This document shows positions 10,788-24,045 of a DNA stretch of 64,000 nt, piece after piece (the stretch's first letter is position 1; each line of letters begins with the position of its first letter). This DNA comes from Stratiolaelaps scimitus (lineage: Eukaryota; Arthropoda; Arachnida; Mesostigmata; Laelapidae). Made by a program: the position numbers and the translations under genes. Below the pieces are notes generated by a model. The model was not told the origin of the DNA and did no database searches. It worked only from the letters and a program-made list of their open reading frames with translations. The DNA lies in contig JABWDB010000007.1 of NCBI GenBank assembly GCA_019614645.1, forward strand, positions 1,488,001 to 1,552,000. The letters are read 5' to 3'.

Positions 10788-13700
10788 AGTTAGTTAGTTG
10801 TGAAAACTATCCCAAAGGAATAACGCTGACCTGCTGTGTTTGCTAATACAATAACTGTAAATTGTTTCCAAGGTCGTTGATGGTTCGAAATGTTCGGTGT
10901 TGAAATATACCAGTGAAGCACAAGCACATCAATCAATCAATCAATCATACCTTTGTTTATTTACGGAATTGCAATTGTGCAAATGATGAAACATGACACA
11001 GCACAGTAAGCATCAATAGGAGGACACGATTGTCGGTGTCAATTTCAGTAAGTAAACCAACACTGATCACTGGGTGAACTATTATTGTTACCTATCAGCT
11101 AAACACGCCGCCTACGGATAGCAAGCATTTGTCTCGCATTGTGTCATCGCGTGGTTAGCGTGCCGTAGACCGGCGTAGAGACACAGTTCAACTGAACGCA
11201 ACGATATCAATTTCTCGAGATTTATATCATGCCTAAATTATGACACAGCTTAAAAAAAGCGTTTTCACTCCGCTCGAGCAGACTTGCCTATAGACGTACG
11301 AAGTTCAGCTACCTGTCACGGCAAACAGATGTATCGAACAGAAAATGTTCGGAAATGAGTTAGAACTGTGAGTTAGAGACACGCGCACTTGTTTTCGCGG
11401 CTTAAATCAATCACTTTCGAGATCGGCTTGTAAAGTGCAATGGAGCCCAGTTCGTGCAGCCATAGGACTGGGCTTTAACAGCCGGTCGTCTGTTAAAGAT
11501 CTGGCAGGATCGCCGCTATGGCGGCGCGATCGTTTATTTATCGGCGCCGCAGTCGCATTCGGAGACAATGACAATCCTGAACGGTCGAGCAAGCTGCGGA
11601 GTGACTGTATATGCAGGCAGAACGGTCGAAGTATCGCTTGCTACAGGCTGAGGCCGAAACGAAATTTAAGACGACCCCATAAACTGTCCCAGAACGACTA
11701 ACGTCAATCGATTGACTAAGATTTGTGTCTTCAAGGCAAGAAAGTGAAATCTATGGCGCACGTGTCGATTTCTAAAAGTTGTCTGCTTGCCTTTCAAACA
11801 GGATTAATGACGACGAATTTATCATACCTATATTCTGCTGCTTATTCTACCACGCTTGCCTTGTCCACAGTTGTAGTCTCGCGTGAATCGTCTGTATACA
11901 TATAAAACTAGGTAGTACCTATAAGTCATAACGATTCAGAGCATGCATCGACCATCATATGTGGCAATGCCAATGAAACGCTCAAACAGACCGAGTTACG
12001 CACCCCTGTTCGCTGTTTTCGTCGTCGACGCCAATTTCATCGGCTGTATTGAGCAACTAAGATGAGACATTAAGCAACTAAGATTGCCATTATCGGTCAG
12101 CTTGGGCCGAAGACTGCTAATCGTAGCGGCGGTGTGAAGCATGTTTCGAAAGTCGAAATGCAAATAGTTGAAGACTTAGTCAGATATATCAGGGAGCTGA
12201 CCAACTCCATACGTGTGTGTGTGTGCGTACCTCTATCGGGCATTGTCTCTGTATTGGGCATACACTTGTGTCTGTTATCACTACCACTACTATAGTTTTG
12301 GGTGAGAAACGCACAACAGCCGCAGAGTCGGCATTGTGCTCGAATTTCTATCCAAACGGATGAAATTATCATTGAGCACAATGACACAACGATATGGACG
12401 TATCCGCGCGCTGGAACGATCGAATTTGTATTGAAAAGCTGTAAGGCGCTCTTCGAAAGTGTATGCTAAACGCCGTAATTGCCACTATGGATTATTCTTT
12501 GCTCGACGGGTGGCCGGTTCCCTATTGGAGACTGCAAAGGTCAGCTCTAATCCAATAGTTGCATGCTGCGCAATTATTCCGAACCGCGCACAGCCGACAA
12601 TAGCTGTCAGCTTGATCGAGACGCGGCGTTAAATGTCTCGGCTGAAACTCAGCCCGGAAAAATGACCGTACTGGCCGAGGCAGTCGAGCGATTTTTCGAG
12701 CGGAGAAGAAGCCGCCCACATGACTCTTGTCATATTTGCAACGTTGCAATGCTCCGGACACAAATGATCTACTGTCAGTAACGGTAACCAATTTCGCTGT
12801 AATTTCAGGCGTAGATATTCGCAGATGGGCATTCATGTTTTTTCTCTCTTTAAACAACTAAAAAAACTTTACTCCGCATTCGAAATGTGCCTAATATCGC
12901 CTTTTTCGCACTGCGACTCGCTGTTGGCGGCTGCGGCCTCGCTACTCCTCCCTTATATCTGCATTCATGCTCGTGTCAAGGTGTCCTTGGGTATGATTCA
13001 CACGGTCGACACCCGCTGGGACAGCTTTGGTGATACGCGGAAAGCGTTGTTGCGCCAGATTAATTTTCACAGATTTAAACTGATTGATTGGCTCTGGCGA
13101 GCCGAGCCGAATGGCAGTACATATACAGTTAGATCGAAATGACGATTGAGGATCGCAAATGCCAACTGAGTGCAAACTTGACAATAGGTAACATAATATG
13201 GAAGGGTGCATTTACGCGACCAATTGATGATTGATGTCGAGATGACAATTTGCGGCCCTGGCTTTTTGGGTACCACTAAATAATAATAATTTGCATTATT
13301 AATATGCATGTGTTATCATGCTACGAGTGACTCGCTACCCGAACGATGCCGCTTATCACGGCTGACAATTAGGCTATTTATAATTGCAGCAACAGAGGTA
13401 GCCGCTAACCCAATTAACGATACCCTAAAAATGTGGCTCATGCTCGCAACACGTTTGCATGCTTGCATTCACTATATATCGTTTCTTGATTGTATCATAC
13501 GTAATGGTCCGTCTAACGCGTAAGACAAGCGAGACAGAGTATATCGAACTAGCAGCCTATACTGCCGTCTCTGTTCAGCTCCCAATGTAGCCTTTTGACT
13601 TAAAACCAACAAGTTGCAGCTTGTCAGTCTATTGGCGGCGTCATTTCGACCTCGATATGAGCAATATATTCTTGCCCTATGCATATGAATATATGATACA

Positions 13701-15356
13701 ATAAAGTTTTCGTTTATTAACTGAACCGCAGTTTTTTTCGGTGGGTTTATACATATATACACAACAATTGTAGGACAAATGCTATAGCCTCAGAGAAAGG
13801 CCTGTATCTGATGCTCAGATAGACACGGTGACAAAAGATTTCGCCAGAACGTCGACCATGATAAAAAGAACGAACAACACACAGTTTTAAGTCATTTGCT
13901 TTTTAGCAGGCGCACAGATCACCCTAACCTTGCTCTAATCTCGAAACTTAGCGATTGAGTTTACTATTTTCTTAGCATTATTTCCGTAGTTTGATATTTA
14001 GTTCGTCTAAGTATTACTGTAATATAGCTTTTTTTTACTAGTGTTATTGTATTAGTGGTTTATAAGCATTAGATATTAGTATTAATAGTTGTAGAGCTGT
14101 CTGATTTTAAGGGATACCACCGAACACATCTTCAATTCCATTCGAATATTCCTGTATTGAACAAAAGGGGTGGTGAGAGATGAGTCATTATGGGCCGTAT
14201 ACAGCATAATATCTGTATTCGTTGAATCAAAACGTCCTCTGTTCGTCGCTGCAAATAATAAGCCAGCTATCTGTATTTGTATTGATTTTTTAACTTTATT
14301 TGAGAACTCAAAATAGCCTATCCCAGTGGGTTCTGAATAGAAATGCGTCACCGTGGTGGACAATGCCTTATCATTAATTGGTTGTATTGTGGCAATCAGT
14401 TTTACTATAAGCAATTTATAGGCTTTATATTCGTCTGTTTTTTAAGAGCCGCAAAGGTCTGAACGTAACTTGCTTCATAGAACGGAAACCTTGAATGCAA
14501 ATGGGTAACGGTGGGCATGGAACCCATGCACCTACCATGTGTCTCCTCCTCCGATAGCCCCGATAGTGGACTGATCTGAGAATTTTCAAATAATTCCATA
14601 AATGAACTTGTTTTATAGAATTTTCTCTGGTCGGAAAGAAGATGCAATATATATATATATATATAAGGCGGTCTCACTTTAATTTTGACACTTGATGGAG
14701 CTTGTCTTCTTGTTGTTGCAACCAGCCTAACGCTGTGAACGAGTCTACTGATGTCCGATTCAACTGGCTGTCCGACGAGACGTGCAGCAACGACCAAGAA
14801 TATCGCTACAGTGTACACAGCATCATTATAACGATTACACCTCAATCGGTCTCTGCATCCGATGATCATTGAGCGCCTCTCAATCGAGTCAATATCATAA
14901 ACACGCACCGACAGCCCCCACAGCCGACATCCACCCAATCGTCAGCAGGTGACTGTCATCGCTTGCTATAGTGTCACCGTGTACGTGTGACATCCCAAAG
15001 CGATCATCTACCGCGCGAACGCCATGTCACACTTCTCTCGCACACAACACAATATCTTGTCGTTCGCGCCCGCAGTGAACCGTTGTTGCTGCAGTGAGCA
15101 TGCGGGGATGCGAGTACCAGCGGCCGCCGTTGAGGAGGCGAGCGACGTCGTGACCGATACTCGTCAATCAGGTAACAAGAACTAGATAGAAGCCACTTAG
15201 ATGAAAGCAAGTCGGAGCACTCCCTACGAGATGGGTGCCGTCAAACCGTATATCAGAGAGGTTCGAGATCATCGCCACGATCCGTCGTTGTGGCTGGCAC
15301 ACGCGTTGTTGTGGACTCAGTAGTTTCCTTCGATCGGGGAGGGAAGATGTGAAGAG
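10788..15356. other. Intergenic stretch upstream of the SLC22-type gene
   Basis: No gene is supported. The minus-strand frame of 177 codons at 14405-14938 has no domain and includes (AT)n-encoded YIYIYI. A tetranucleotide-like ATCA run lies near 10930, a TG run near 12213 and a short (AT)n near 14647. The segment just before 15357 is the presumed 5' untranslated region and promoter of the transporter gene, but no clear TATA box was found. Confidence 0.4.
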
Positions 15357-17608
15357 ATGGCATCTCGGATCGACGTTATCGCCGTCATCGGTGGCTTCGG
15401 ACGCTATCACGGTACGTTGCGACAGGGATTAGCCAAATCTTTATGGATGAAGTTGTTGTTGTTGTTGATGATGATGATGATGGTGGTGGTGCTTGTGATG
15501 GTGGTAGGTGTCAATACCGCCTTATGGCCAACTTTACTGATCATTCTGTTTAGGTAAAGGCTGTGTAGTGTTGTATGAAGCATCCGTTGTAGCGGGTGTC
15601 GCTCGTTTAGGAACAGGGCAGGTGACGTGAAGGCATGAAGTGCGAGACTTCATGGACAACGAAGTCGTTCAATCCAAGACTTAAGCAAGCGAAGTGCAAC
15701 AACGAATGTGGTTGTTGTTGTTGTACGAATGAGTGAACGATTGAAGTCTACACCGAGCTGTGGTGTCGACGTTGCTCTGCTTTACCAGCGAATATTGTGC
15801 GATGTACGATCGATTTGATGATGTCATTGAGTGTCATTAAGCTTGCAATCTTGTTCGTGTGTTTGCGTTCAGCTCTCGTGTTGGCGCTGTCCTGTCTACG
15901 GGCGTTTCCAGTGTCATGGACAAATATGATGACACCGCTGATGGCGCCGGACGTACCGCACTGGTGTGCGCCGCCCGTTCCAAACGTCGATCCAGCCCTT
16001 TGGAAACGATACGCTATTCCGGTGTCGTCGAATGGCGAGCACCAGTCCTGTCATATGTTTCGCTACGGGGACGTGTTTCAGAACGGCAGCTTCGTCCGAC
16101 CCGACCCATCGGCGAAACCTGTGTACTGTACGAGTGGCTGGGTTTTCAATCGGACCGGCATCGGGAAGACGGCCACCGAGGAGTGGAATCTCGTCTGTCA
16201 GCAGAGCTGGAAACGACCCGCGATGCAGAGCTTGATCTTCCTCGGGTCGCTGCTCGGCGTCGCCGTGTTCGGGAAATTGTCAGATCACAACGGGCGTAAA
16301 GTGACATTCTACAGAGCAACGTTCCTCTTAATTCTGAGCGCGATCTCTGCGACCTTCTCGCAGAATCTCACCATGTTCAACATGTTCCGCTTCCTACTAT
16401 CGATGACCTGCTCGGGACTGACCGTGTCCATGATCACGCTCTTCATCGAGATGATGCCGTTCAAGGATCGCATCTTTACGAACATTGGCTTCGGGCTGGG
16501 TGACACCATACCTGTGATAATCATCTCGTTACTATCATACGTCTTGCAGGACTTCCGCTTTATGCAGCTATCGATTGGGCTCGTGGCCTTCCTCCTGCTT
16601 CCGTTTTTCCCGTTTGTGTTCGAGTCGCCGAAGTGGCTCCTGGCGAAGCACAAACTCGATCATGCCGAGTATGCCATTAGCGAGATAATCAAATTTAACG
16701 GGCGGCCCTTACCCAACATGAAGGAGGTGATGCCTACGTTGACCCTGTCAACGGAAACCGAGGCGGCGTTCAAAAGTCAATCCCTTGGGTACAGTCACCT
16801 GCTGAACCACGAGGGCCTACGGCGGAACACGCTCCTCCTCATGAGCGTTTGGCTCTGCACCAGCTTCAACTACTATTATATCGCGCTGAACGCCCATCGG
16901 CTTCCTGGCAATCCACATCTGAATTTTGCCATTTCAGCATTTTCCGAGGTGCCTGCTTGTCTCGTTAGCATGTCGATGCTGCGCGGTCACAGCCGCCGCT
17001 TCGGCCAGGTGTCGCCATTAGCCATTGGGCTCTTATGCTTTCTCGGCGTATCGCTGGCTCCCGACGAATATCAGACGGTTCGCGTGGGCGGGAAGGCAAT
17101 GGTGCGGTTCTTCCTCAACGTGGCCATGTTCGTCAAATGGGTCGCAGCGCACGAGCTTCTGCCGACGGCAGCGCGAAGTCATGGTTTCGCCCTGTGCATG
17201 ATGGCGAACAGGATCGGCGCGAGTGCGGCGCCCTTCCTCAAGGATCTCGGGGACGCGACGCATGTCACGGTGCCGATCGCACTGTTTTCGCTGTTCAGCG
17301 TTGGCGCCATGGTGGCCGCCTACCTCCTGCCGGAGACGCTCAACCGCCAATTGCCGGATACGCTGCAGGACGTGGTAGATCTAGGGCGTCGAGACGGCGC
17401 TCAACACCGTGAGCCAGAGCAGGGCAATGTCGAGTATCTCGTTAAGGATGATGATGGTGATAATGGCAGTGACGAGCAGCAGCAGCAGCAACAGCAGGAA
17501 GAAAATGACCATAATCGAAAGAGCGCGGTCAGCGTAAAGGCCGATGCGTGTGTGCGAAGCAATTGCGTCGAGGAAAGCCGTGCCCTGGATGTGATGGTAA
17601 TCAGATGA
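15357..17608 (+). CDS. SLC22-type organic cation/anion transporter (MFS), 2 exons
   Basis: Exons are 15357-15411 and 15873-17608 (intron GTACGT…TTCAG), giving 596 aa. It is a 12-helix major facilitator of the SLC22 family, expected in the plasma membrane to move organic ions. The small first exon encodes MASRIDVIAVIGGFGRYH, whose GGFGR-type start is an SLC22 signature. Exon 2 gives the large extracellular loop with cysteines (HWCAPP, CTSGWVFN, EWNLVC) and a sequon (NRT). It also carries MFS motif A (GKLSDHNGRK, about residues 153-162), ESPKWLL, ELLPTAARSHGF and LPETLNRQLPDTLQD. The C-terminal tail has a CAG-encoded glutamine run. A start at 15797 in the open frame would skip the GGFGR exon and read through the acceptor at 15871-15872, so I reject it. 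An AATAAA lies at 17623, 15 bases after the stop. The substrate cannot be inferred. Confidence 0.9.
17476..17500 (+). repeat. CAG trinucleotide run coding polyglutamine
   Basis: An imperfect (CAG)n in frame in the last exon of the SLC22-type gene encodes seven to eight glutamines in the cytoplasmic C-terminal tail. It may be polymorphic in length. Confidence 0.8.
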
Positions 17609-17622
17609 GATCGAAATTTAAT

Positions 17623-17628
17623 AATAAA
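17623..17628 (+). terminator. Polyadenylation signal of SLC22-type gene
   Basis: AATAAA occurs 15 bases after the stop codon. The next 100 bases are AT-rich. Confidence 0.6.
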
Positions 17629-17639
17629 TACACCAAGGT

Positions 17640-18610
17640 GTAATACAACTGCTAATAGTAAATGGCTGTGTCGTTTTAGTGTTGTCATTTTGATATAAAA
17701 AAAAAAATATTTTGAAGGGATTTTCTTCGTTAGATTATATCGTCATATTCTCGAACGAATTTGTAAAGCTCTGCAGAACTCGAACCTCAGCCTGGCCAGT
17801 CAATCGCACCAGCAAAACGACAGCTCGTACAGAAATCCGGCGACTCTTGACCGCATCGTTGCGCCGCGTTTTGTCCACTTCAATCGATGACCACTGGTGC
17901 TCGTCCACGATCAATGCCACCCGATGTATCTAAATAGCTGTAATAGCTTTTTTCTGGTTGGTTTATTTAGGTGTAATCCAAGGTCTCAGTCATACGTTAA
18001 ATATTTCGAGTTTGTCTACCTCAGATGTATTAATAGCTGAAGGTTTGGAGTGGGCGTGGCTCTAACGTGAGCTCATTTTTATGGAGGAAGTAAATGTAAA
18101 GGTAATACTTTATTGGTGTATTAAGGGAAACTGTAATTCTTACAAGGCTCAAGTTCTCTCATATGCCATCACGCAGCGGGACTCGATCAATAATCCCATA
18201 TCAAATCGGCCTCTGGCTTTTTTACGGCCCCACAGGCAGAATTGCTATGGGATTCCAAGAAATTCCATTCTCAGCATTTGTTCGAATTTATTGCGAATTC
18301 TCTGGATTTGGTCGAAGTCCTTACGATCTCTCTAGATTTCCAACAAAGTCTCAGCATTTGTTGGATTTACTTAGAAATTCTTAGGATACCTTAGAATCGC
18401 TAGAGTTTCTTGGAATCCTCACAGTTGCTTAAGATGTATCGGTATTTCCAAACATCACCTGTGTCACTTAATTATCGATACGCCCAAAGCAAAGTGAGCT
18501 AGCCGCGTGTCCACTCCAACTACAAGGAGTACATGATAGACTCTATAAATAGCTTTGCAACTGCACTGCACTATTTAACACCAGCTTCGTTAAGCATTAC
18601 GGCACAATGC
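17640..18610. other. Intergenic, with degenerate minisatellite
   Basis: This lies between two convergent genes. Positions 18255-18410 contain an imperfect duplication with a period of about 78 bp: tctcagcatttgtt occurs near 18272 and again near 18349, each followed by related GAATTCT/GGATTT words. No gene is seen. Confidence 0.55.
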
Positions 18611-18618
18611 AGAATCAC

Positions 18619-18624
18619 TTTATT
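18619..18624 (-). terminator. Polyadenylation signal of channel gene
   Basis: TTTATT on the + strand (AATAAA on the minus strand) lies about 255 bases past the stop codon of the Cys-loop channel gene. It is the first canonical signal downstream. Confidence 0.45.
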
Positions 18625-18876
18625 CAAACTTACAAACATTTACATCCACTTTCGACTCGAAGAATGATTAGCAAATCAATATAATAAAATGGCTAACAAT
18701 CACAAATAATAATAATAATAGAGAATTCGATTCAGCGACAACGACCACAATCTCATGTGCACAACCTGTGTCCATCCAAATCCATACGCTTCCATATAAG
18801 AAGCACGTTGAGAAAAATCACACGAATATATACCAAAAAGACTATAATTTGAAAGGTTCTAGATTCGGTGTCGCTC

Positions 18877-19134
18877 CTACGCGTAGGCTGGTGGACAGAA
18901 CTGCTGCCGCTGGCCTTCGTAATAGTTAATCCAGATAAATATGCCGAAGTAGATGACATTGAAGATAAAGAAAATGGTCGGCAGAACAGTCCGGGCCAAG
19001 AATTCAATTCTTTTTGCCGCCAACTTTCGGTCGAACGAATCCTCGGGGGTGGCCGTTCGTTCCAAATAGGTGACCGCGCTGGAAGCGGAAAACGCCATGA
19101 GGAAAAACAAAAGCACAATATAAAGAACAGTTAT

Positions 19135-19175
<41 letters not shown>

Positions 19176-22100
19176 GTGTGTTACTGGGCTATCGGTAAGC
19201 GAGATTCCGTATATAAAATCAGCTATATGCTTTATAGTCACACATTGGACCCGAAGTGTCTTCGTTAGCGGACGGGTTTTTGTAATGACCATACTGACCA
19301 CGTCTCAAGAAGGGAGATATAGATGAAGATAAGACAGATTGCTTCCCACACGTTCAGGGCCATCAGGTCAGACGAGACTGGTAACTGCGAGCGGAGATTT
19401 GTCGAGATGGCCGTAAAGCCCAGACGCGTCATCATGCCGATAATACATCTACCATCGGTTTGGTAAGCAAAACAACATAATGACACATTGCGATAATGAA
19501 GCATTATTTATTATATGTAATCAATCGACGAACGCAAGTCTGCCCGTCAAGATAACACGCCAGATTCTAACTCGTTGAAATGTCTCAGCCTAGTAATTGT
19601 ACTAATGTGTAGGCGACCAAAATGTTAGCAATATATAAGTGATATATTGTGTTCATGTGAAATAGATCATTTGCATGTACATGATATGACATACGTCGCG
19701 CCTCTATGGTTACGGCTGTATGGTACTATTTTTCGAGCTGACCCTCAGCTGTTCCCCTATCTGACAGACTTCAGCTCTTAACCTTTTAGGTATTACTATG
19801 AGGACCTGTCGGGGCCACCTTTGCTTATTCTCTTCCTTACTCGTACTTGGCAACAATCTTCAGATAAAGAAAGATGATAAAGAACTCCGAAGATTCACCG
19901 CGTCTGACAGGATTTGAACCCAACTCACACGTGTCCCTCCGGTCTAGCAGTCCAAGACGCTCACCACTAGACCATCCAGAGGACACGGCTGTATGGTTAG
20001 CTGAGTCGTTGTGTACGTTACCTAGCGGATGTCATCGGTGGAATATGTGACCGGTCAACCCAAAATGCCATGAACGAAGACGTCACAGCGACGTTCGACG
20101 GCAGAAATCCGTTGTAGACGTAGAATGACACCTCGCGGTAAAACGTGAACATAACGCACGTGCAGGAGGTGTTATCTGCCGAAAACCACGAACCCAGAAG
20201 TCGTCATGCGATCGACGATGCGAAACAGAGATCGAGAGAAAGAGAGAGAGTTAAAATACGAAAAGTTTGAGCAAACGAAACGTAACAGCGAAGTTAATCT
20301 AGGAAATAAATTTAGAGAACGTTTGCAGTACGTCTGTAAATAGATGCAATGGATGTCTTTTGTTTTTTGTTGTTGTGTTTTTGTTGTTTTTAATCTAAAT
20401 CGTTAAAAATATTGTACCAGCAATCACGTATACATAGGTAGGGATGGGCAAACATTTTGGGTTTGCAAGGATGATGAAATCTTACGACTTCGCCGGCAGG
20501 GTGAGTGGCGTACAGTGGACAGATGCGCTCCCTGAACACGAAACCCGGACGAGTTCGTCAACTGTCGGAAGTCTAAAGCCATCCGCTCGCGGAGATTCGC
20601 ATCTGCAATTTCACACAATTTCCCTAGCTCAGTGTCTGTATTTAATGAAAACAAACCAGTTCCGGCTGTATGATAGCTTGATGCGAAATTGAAATGAATG
20701 AATGTGAACATAGAACATTTTCTCAGTTCGTAAGCCATTTGGCCACAGTCGCGGTTGCACCTTTGTACCTCGGTCGAAGCTGAGGGACACGGTCATCATG
20801 CATCTCGGCCAATCAAATGGGAACACCCGGAAGTTGCTGCGGCACAACAAACCCATGTTCATCCTGTGGACAGGAGAGCATATCTCAGTTACGAGAACTA
20901 TCTCTGTGTGTGTGTATGTGTGTGGATTCATTTAGTTCAACAGGGTTCAACAATATATCTATGTTTTCAGTATAAGTTAGTTCAGTAACGAATAACCTGT
21001 ACGATTCAAAGACACATATCAGCGACTCGTATACAAATGTCGTGGGCAAATGAACAAATCGTAGACTCGCCTCTCGACCACCTGAAGTGTCCCGTTTGTG
21101 AAGTGATGGAAATTCAGCACCGTCCTCTTTCCATGTTGCTGGATCGAACGATAGGCGTTTATTGCTATCGTTGGCCGCCATACGTCATCGTAGCCGATCT
21201 CACGATAGCTGCTCTGAATCGATACGGAAATGGAAGATTAAACATGACCTGAAATAGCTCTCCCACATCTCAAGCATCAAGAGCAATGAGCACGGAGCCA
21301 TCTGAGAGGCGCATTCAGCGGTGGCAACTGCTATACGCATGTGTGTACTCGAGACGTTGGTAGCGTTGTAGTAGTAGTGGTAGATACCTTTGGTGAAAGC
21401 CAGGGACCGCTGGGGTAAACGAGCCGCATATCCCTCCAGGAGTAGGTCTGTGCAAAGGTCAACTCGAAGGTCAGCTGTGCGTATTCCACCGAAAGTAGAA
21501 CCATGCTATACTCCACATTCGTGGCTGGCGCGAAAAAAAATCAATAAAGAGAGACAAACAGACAGAAAACAAGTTCGTTTGCTGTGAGTTGTTCCCTCGA
21601 GCTAAGAGCTATACAAGCATTTATTCCCAGTCACATTGGTCAAGGTGGATAGATGGATTGCTATGAGCGTATCGATCTTAGGACTAGACCAAATTAATTT
21701 GGATTCGAATAATATCGAAGTAGACATAATGTATATATAAAAGAAATCATTGCAATATATATATAAAAGAAATTGCAATGTCTTGTCAATCAAAACAGGT
21801 GAATGCGGATGTTCTGCCACCAGATATGGAAACTACAGGAAGAAAATCGTTCCACAAATAAAAAACGAACGAGATTTGACAAATATGTAATATAAGAAGA
21901 ATCAATAAAGGAGTTTTACGGAGCTTCTTTGCTAATTGAGTGTCGTGATTATTCCTAATGTGTTCGCTACGACTCTGATCATCTCTTTATCTCAAATATA
22001 TTTTTGAATGTGGAGCTCTTGTATTTTTGGAAATATAATTATTCGCTTAAGCAGAGCACGTTTCCACCACAAGCCCCATTGACATGGGTGTAATTGACAA

Positions 22101-24014
22101 AAGGCGCCGACAACATGAAACTAGGAGAGTTCGCCAATTCTGATAACGGGTAATATTTGACAAGTATGGTGAGAGCTAGTGTACCGATGATTCCTTCAAT
22201 GTTAGTTTTTTTGTTTGTTTTCCTTACTGAATTCGATCTCTGGAAATATGCTAAGATTTTGCGCCGCCCTCGAGAATAAACCACGAGCAGTAATTACTCG
22301 AACAGCACATTGAAACTAGCGTTTATTCGGCCCAGCGTTCATGCGGCATTCAGCCAACAAGAGGGACGTTGAACGAGTTTGACAAAACGGGATACTAATT
22401 AAAGTGTCGCCGATTTCTTATCTAAGTTCACATAAACTGTGACACTCACGATCGCTGACGAATATCCTCGGATCGTACATTTCCATCAGATATTCCCTGA
22501 TATCCATTCCATTGGCGGATCGTCGCGTCCGGAGGCATCTAGGTCAGATGAACACGGCAATTCGTTCAGGTATTATCAGGTTAATGTTTAGTGCTATAGC
22601 GTACGGTATCCTCTAAGTACATACATGCCCATATTGAGCAATACACGTGTTTTTAGAAAGCACCTAATATTTGATCACCCAATAAAGAAAAATCGTACTT
22701 TTTTTTGAGAGGAGGAAATTGTCTTCAAACGTACGGGCACCACCAGAGATATTCGAACCTCCATGAAAGTGGGCCCCGATCCAGTGCAGGGGGGTTGACG
22801 TGGATGACAAAACGCCTCTGCGTGCTAAAACCACCATCCTCTGCTGAGAGCGTATCACTTCCTCAGAGTCGGCACGCAGTACATTGCCTATCTCGTATGG
22901 TGCAATCAAGAGTCTGTCGCTGTTATTTCTTTCGAAAAGTTGCTGCCACTTCGTCGACGGTCAGAATTTGACGTAGTCGATTCCGGCTCCCCACAAGGGC
23001 TAGAGATCTGAGCTAACGTGATTGCGCTTCGGTCTAGTATTTGCAATCTGAGAGAACTTACTAGACTATAAGACTACTAGCTATCTCAGAAACAGCATCA
23101 CTCAAGACGGAGGACTTCGACAACACTCTATCAGTGGTCTAAGGACTTAAAGAACATCTGAAAAATAACCGAACTTAAACCGAATGAGTCACGTTCGTTA
23201 AAGACATCCAGGGACAAATATATCTTGCAATCAGTTCAATAGGGGGCTTAACTAAAGGTGGGATTTGTAGTAATGTCAATGACAACTCGGAGCAATCGAG
23301 CAGTCAGCTTGGCGGAAATAAAGATATCTTATTCCACTGGCATGAGTTGCCGGTGTCACTAATCTCAGCCAAAGCTACGTGTCCATGACTTGTAAGTGCT
23401 TCGAACATCAGGATTGCGACGAGATACAACAAGATAATTTTAGACAACCATTTCCGCTGCACAGCTTAGCTCAATATTATCAATATCTTGACATAATCTT
23501 GTAGTATTAACGCTACTCTCGAGCAGAAGACAAAACCGGAAACCTCGACAAAGTAGTCATCCTCGGTCGCTTAATACCGGGGATTTCTGCGTATCGCACG
23601 CCCTTGACTAAATTAGGATCAGATGAGTAACCCGCCATCACTTGGATATTACAGATGCCATAGACGGGATAGCAATGTCAGTTCGATCCCATCCAGTGAT
23701 AGCCGATTCTTTCGGTGTCCCCTCTGGAAGTCGAAGGACGATTGTCGACAACTTGTTAATTGCCGTCTGAGGAATAACAAAGGAAAGGTAGCCCCGTTCA
23801 ACAATATTATATATATGGTGCAAGCTCGCCGTAATTTAGCCAAAGTATCGGGCGCGTGCGGGTTTAACTAGCGATTTCAGTGGGATACCGGGAATATTTG
23901 GGAGTACGCTTACTAGCCCCATATATGTATAGTTGATTGTGTGCGGTGCGGTACAAGGGAATAGGTGAAGATGACCACCATTCGTACAAACTGCCGGGGC
24001 ATATATATATATAA

Positions 24015-24045
<31 letters not shown>

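Noticed and set aside
14405..14938. 177-codon minus-strand frame
   Set aside because: No domain, includes microsatellite-coded residues, and has no supporting splice or promoter signals.
15797..15872. Extra N-terminal 25 codons of the long SLC22 frame
   Set aside because: This stretch is intron: it ends in a strong acceptor (GTTTGCGTTCAG), and splicing from 15411 restores the family's GGFGR start.
19905..19984. tRNA-like sequence with A and B boxes
   Set aside because: It lacks a proper acceptor stem and is followed by a SINE body and a target duplication, so it is a SINE head and not a tRNA gene.
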